Position numbers and translations under genes: made by a program
Part shown: in pieces, positions 8,920 to 11,372 of the stretch
Layout: every line of letters begins with the position of its first letter
How positions within the stretch are numbered: the first letter of the stretch is position 1
Notes under the pieces: model-generated
What the model saw: only the letters and a program-made list of their open reading frames with translations
What the model was told of the DNA's origin: nothing
Databases searched by the model: none
Assembly (NCBI GenBank): GCA_023380515.1
Contig: JAMCRH010000010.1
Location: forward strand, 1-11,372
Length of the DNA: 11,372 bases
From: Gammaproteobacteria bacterium
Lineage (GTDB): Bacteria; Pseudomonadota; Gammaproteobacteria; Enterobacterales; Alteromonadaceae
Direction: 5' to 3'

Positions 8920-11372
8920 GAGTCTGTAGACAAAGCAAACACGCGCTGCCAAATACCTCGCACCGTGTTTGCTTGCTCAGAAAAGTCACGTTCACTTAAG
9001 CGCCCTTGTTCCGCTAATGCGAGCCGGTGAAGTTCAATCCGGTAGACTTGGTACGCTTCAATTAATTGAATGGCCTCGCCCTCACTCAATAGCTTCGCTG
9101 CCGCTGCAATTTCGAGAATGCGAATATTGTCAGTCCAAATAGCTAAGTCTGGAACCTGCTGGCTATTCGCCAACACTAAATACTGCGTAATAAATTCAAT
9201 ATCGGCGACACCGCCTGGCATTTGTTTCACATCGACCTGTCGTTCACGCTGCTGCCAAAGATGATTACGCATTTTGTCGCGCATAGCGAGGACGTCACTA
9301 CGTAAACTATCAAGGTCGCGTGCACGGCAGAGGGTATTCTTGCGAATTGCCGAGAACTGTTCATACAAAGAAGCATGACCATAAACCATTCGTGCGCGAA
9401 CCAGAGCTTGCAGCTCCCAAGTCCAAGCATCGTTAACCAGATACTCGCGCAACGTACTCGCCCGCACGACTAACAAACCAGCCTGACCGGAAGGCCGCAA
9501 TCGCATATCGACGTCATACAACACACCGGTCATGGTCCGGGTGGTAAACAAATGCAGAACACGCTGTGCCAAGCGCAAATAAAACTGCTGCACGTCAAGC
9601 GGCTTAGCACCATCGGTTTCACCTTGATTATCGTCGGCACTAATAAACACTAAGTCGAGGTCAGAACCATACCCGAGTTCGTAGCCACCAAGCTTGCCAT
9701 AGGCAATGACCGCAAAACCGGTGTCACTCTCGTCGCGCCCAGGCGGACAACCATGTGTCGCTGTCAGTTGACGCCACGCGAGCAATACCACTTGTTCAAT
9801 AATAGCTTCGGCAAGAAAAGTTAAATGATCGCTAACGCGCATTAAGTGCACGCCTTCATTAAGGTCAGCTGCCGCAACTTTTAATTGAAAAATTTGTTTT
9901 ACCTGTCGTAGCGCATCCATTTGTGCTTCGGCATCATCAACTGGCAATCTTAATAAGTACTCACTAACACGATGCCGATATGATTCAACTGCAGGCAACT
10001 GATAGAGCTGGACTGGATCAATTAATTCGTCGAGCAGTAAGGGAAACTTCGCCAGCAAATGCGCAATCCATGGGCTTGCTTGGCAGAGAAAAGTCAACTG
10101 CCGACGGGCGTCACGGTTTTCTGCAAGCAGTTCCAAATAAGTAGTCCGCGAGACAATTTGCCCTAGTACTTCAAACACTCGCGGCAATACTTGCTCTGCA
10201 TGTGGATATTTCAGTGCCCCTTCGATTAAAGCTGGCACTAAGTTGGCTTGGAGCTCACGACCTCGCGGTCCCGAAGGTCGTTTACGCAGCAATGTTCGAA
10301 ACTCACTAATCGCCTGCCAACAAGCTTGCGGATCACGAGCACCTGCTTCAGTTAGCACTTCAATCGCAGTTTCATCTGCGAGTAAATCTTGCCACAGAAT
10401 CGCAAATTCACTTTCATCCATGGCTTGCAGGTCTTCTTCGCCGCCGATGGCGTCAATAAAATGACGATGAATTGCAGCCATGTGCTCTTGCGCTTCGGTT
10501 AATAATGCTTGCCAGCCCTCTTCGCTTTGAGCATATCCACAAGCTGCTAGTACGCGCCAGCGTGTTAACCAATCCTTTGGCAGAGTTTGGGTTTGTTCGT
10601 CATTAATCTGCTGCAGGACATGCTCAAGTTTGCGCAACCACGAATAGCCTTGCAGTAAGTCAGCAATAGCGCCAGCTTCGAGATGTTGCAGATCCTCACA
10701 CGCGGATAGTGCTGCCAATAATGACCGTGTCTGCAGCTGATTCTCACGCCCTCCACGAATTAACTGAAACACTTGGGTGACAAACTCGACTTCACGAATA
10801 CCGCCCGGACCGAGCTTGATATTATCGGCAACGCCTTTGCGACGTGCTTCTTGATTGATCAAGAGCTTCATCTTACGCAGCGCATCAATGGCGCTATAGT
10901 CAAGGTAACGCCGATAAATAAACGGCCGTAACATAACGCGAACTTGCTCAGCCAAATCCGCCGAAGTATTGAGAACCCGCGCTTTGATCATCGCATAGCG
11001 TTCCCACATGCGGCCTTGTTCATGGTAGTAGTCTTCAAGCGCACTCAGGCTTGCGACCAACGGGCCTGATTGGCCAAAAGGACGCAGGCGCATATCGATA
11101 CGAAACGGTTGACCGTCGGCAGTTGGCTGCCCTAACAGCTTTAGCAGTTGTTGCGCCACCTTCTGGTAATACACATCGAATGCAACCGCTTGGCGTCCGC
11201 CGCGGGTTTCGCCTGCGTTAGGAAAGGAAAAAATCAAGTCGATATCCGAAGAGAAGTTCAACTCTTCACCACCGAGCTTGCCCATGGCTAAAACGATTAA
11301 GGGCAATTCCTCGTCGTTATCATCAAGTGCACGACCATAGCGAGCTGCCAATGAATCGGTAATCGCCGCAAG
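8916..11372 (-). CDS. glnE: bifunctional glutamine synthetase adenylyltransferase / deadenylylase (partial, N-terminus beyond right edge)
   Basis: GlnE adds AMP to, and phosphorolytically removes it from, glutamine synthetase in response to PII and glutamine. It thereby sets the rate of nitrogen assimilation. The window holds 818 residues; the E. coli protein has about 946, so roughly the first 130 are missing. The open frame continues to the edge, and no genuine start is visible (the TTG at 11349-11351 is internal). Two nucleotidyltransferase domains are seen. The deadenylylase domain has GKLGGEELNFSSDIDLIF (D43, D45) and IDMRLRPFG (D93). The adenylyltransferase domain has GKLGGYELGYGSDLDLVF (D571, D573) and VDMRLRPSG (D622). 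Each is followed by its helical bundle containing the GPGGIREVEF or MPGGVADIEF block. All catalytic aspartates are present, so both activities should be intact. The stop overlaps that of the convergent lpxL-family gene. Confidence 0.97.
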   Translation of the reverse strand, partial: LAAITDSLAARYGRALDDNDEELPLIVLAMGKLGGEELNFSSDIDLIFSFPNAGETRGGRQAVAFDVYYQKVAQQLLKLLGQPTADGQPFRIDMRLRPFGQSGPLVASLSALEDYYHEQGRMWERYAMIKARVLNTSADLAEQVRVMLRPFIYRRYLDYSAIDALRKMKLLINQEARRKGVADNIKLGPGGIREVEFVTQVFQLIRGGRENQLQTRSLLAALSACEDLQHLEAGAIADLLQGYSWLRKLEHVLQQINDEQTQTLPKDWLTRWRVLAACGYAQSEEGWQALLTEAQEHMAAIHRHFIDAIGGEEDLQAMDESEFAILWQDLLADETAIEVLTEAGARDPQACWQAISEFRTLLRKRPSGPRGRELQANLVPALIEGALKYPHAEQVLPRVFEVLGQIVSRTTYLELLAENRDARRQLTFLCQASPWIAHLLAKFPLLLDELIDPVQLYQLPAVESYRHRVSEYLLRLPVDDAEAQMDALRQVKQIFQLKVAAADLNEGVHLMRVSDHLTFLAEAIIEQVVLLAWRQLTATHGCPPGRDESDTGFAVIAYGKLGGYELGYGSDLDLVFISADDNQGETDGAKPLDVQQFYLRLAQRVLHLFTTRTMTGVLYDVDMRLRPSGQAGLLVVRASTLREYLVNDAWTWELQALVRARMVYGHASLYEQFSAIRKNTLCRARDLDSLRSDVLAMRDKMRNHLWQQRERQVDVKQMPGGVADIEFITQYLVLANSQQVPDLAIWTDNIRILEIAAAAKLLSEGEAIQLIEAYQVYRIELHRLALAEQGRLSERDFSEQANTVRGIWQRVFALSTDS
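8933..8974. repeat. 11-bp perfect inverted repeat in the glnE 3' end
   Basis: The arms AAGCAAACACG (8933-8943) and CGTGTTTGCTT (8964-8974) pair perfectly around a 20-nt loop. The element lies inside the last codons of glnE (encoding the ANTVRGIWQRVFAL region) and starts 14 bp after the stop of the convergent lpxL-family gene. Neither strand has a proper T-tract after it (the minus strand reads TTTGTCT), so it is not a standard intrinsic terminator, though it could form an RNA stem at the lpxL mRNA end. Confidence 0.7.

Noticed and set aside
11349..11351. TTG codon as the start of glnE
   Set aside because: The frame stays open to the window edge, and the product would lack about 130 residues of the family N-terminus; the gene is cut by the edge rather than starting here.

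Overview
The window looks like chromosomal core DNA of a gammaproteobacterium. The gene order parE / yqiB-nudF / divergent tolC, with parC followed by plsC, is the arrangement known around E. coli parE and tolC. The base composition is near 50% G+C. Protein details (a ParC/ParE pair with enterobacterial-type motifs, an LpxL-type acyltransferase, TolC, two-headed GlnE) fit a free-living Gram-negative of the Alteromonadales type. A member of the Idiomarinaceae or a relative is my best guess, but that is inference and not proven by the sequence. I see no mobile element, CRISPR array, tRNA or rRNA.

Layout: the left two thirds run on the minus strand, read right to left as nudF, yqiB, parE, parC, plsC (plsC is cut by the left edge). 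nudF and yqiB overlap by 8 bp. A 197-bp gap before parE holds a nearly perfect 64/63-bp tandem duplication, and each unit carries a good sigma-70-type promoter facing parE. parE and parC are 78 bp apart and probably co-transcribed. A clear intrinsic terminator follows parC, and a new promoter candidate precedes plsC. The right third starts with tolC on the plus strand, divergent from nudF across a 296-bp spacer. tolC ends in a strong terminator, whose U-tract overlaps a possible promoter for an lpxL-family gene with a GTG start. lpxL and the convergent glnE overlap by 4 bp at their stop codons. glnE runs off the right edge without its N-terminus.

Functionally the genes fall into four groups. 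parC/parE form topoisomerase IV (chromosome decatenation). plsC, lpxL and tolC build or populate the envelope (phosphatidic acid synthesis, lipid A acylation, outer-membrane efflux duct). nudF clears ADP-ribose, and yqiB is a conserved protein of unknown role. glnE controls glutamine synthetase by adenylylation. All complete genes look intact. No wholly novel system is visible. The most notable non-coding signals are the duplicated parE promoter, a possible antisense promoter in the same repeat, and an 11-bp inverted repeat inside the glnE 3' end next to the lpxL stop.
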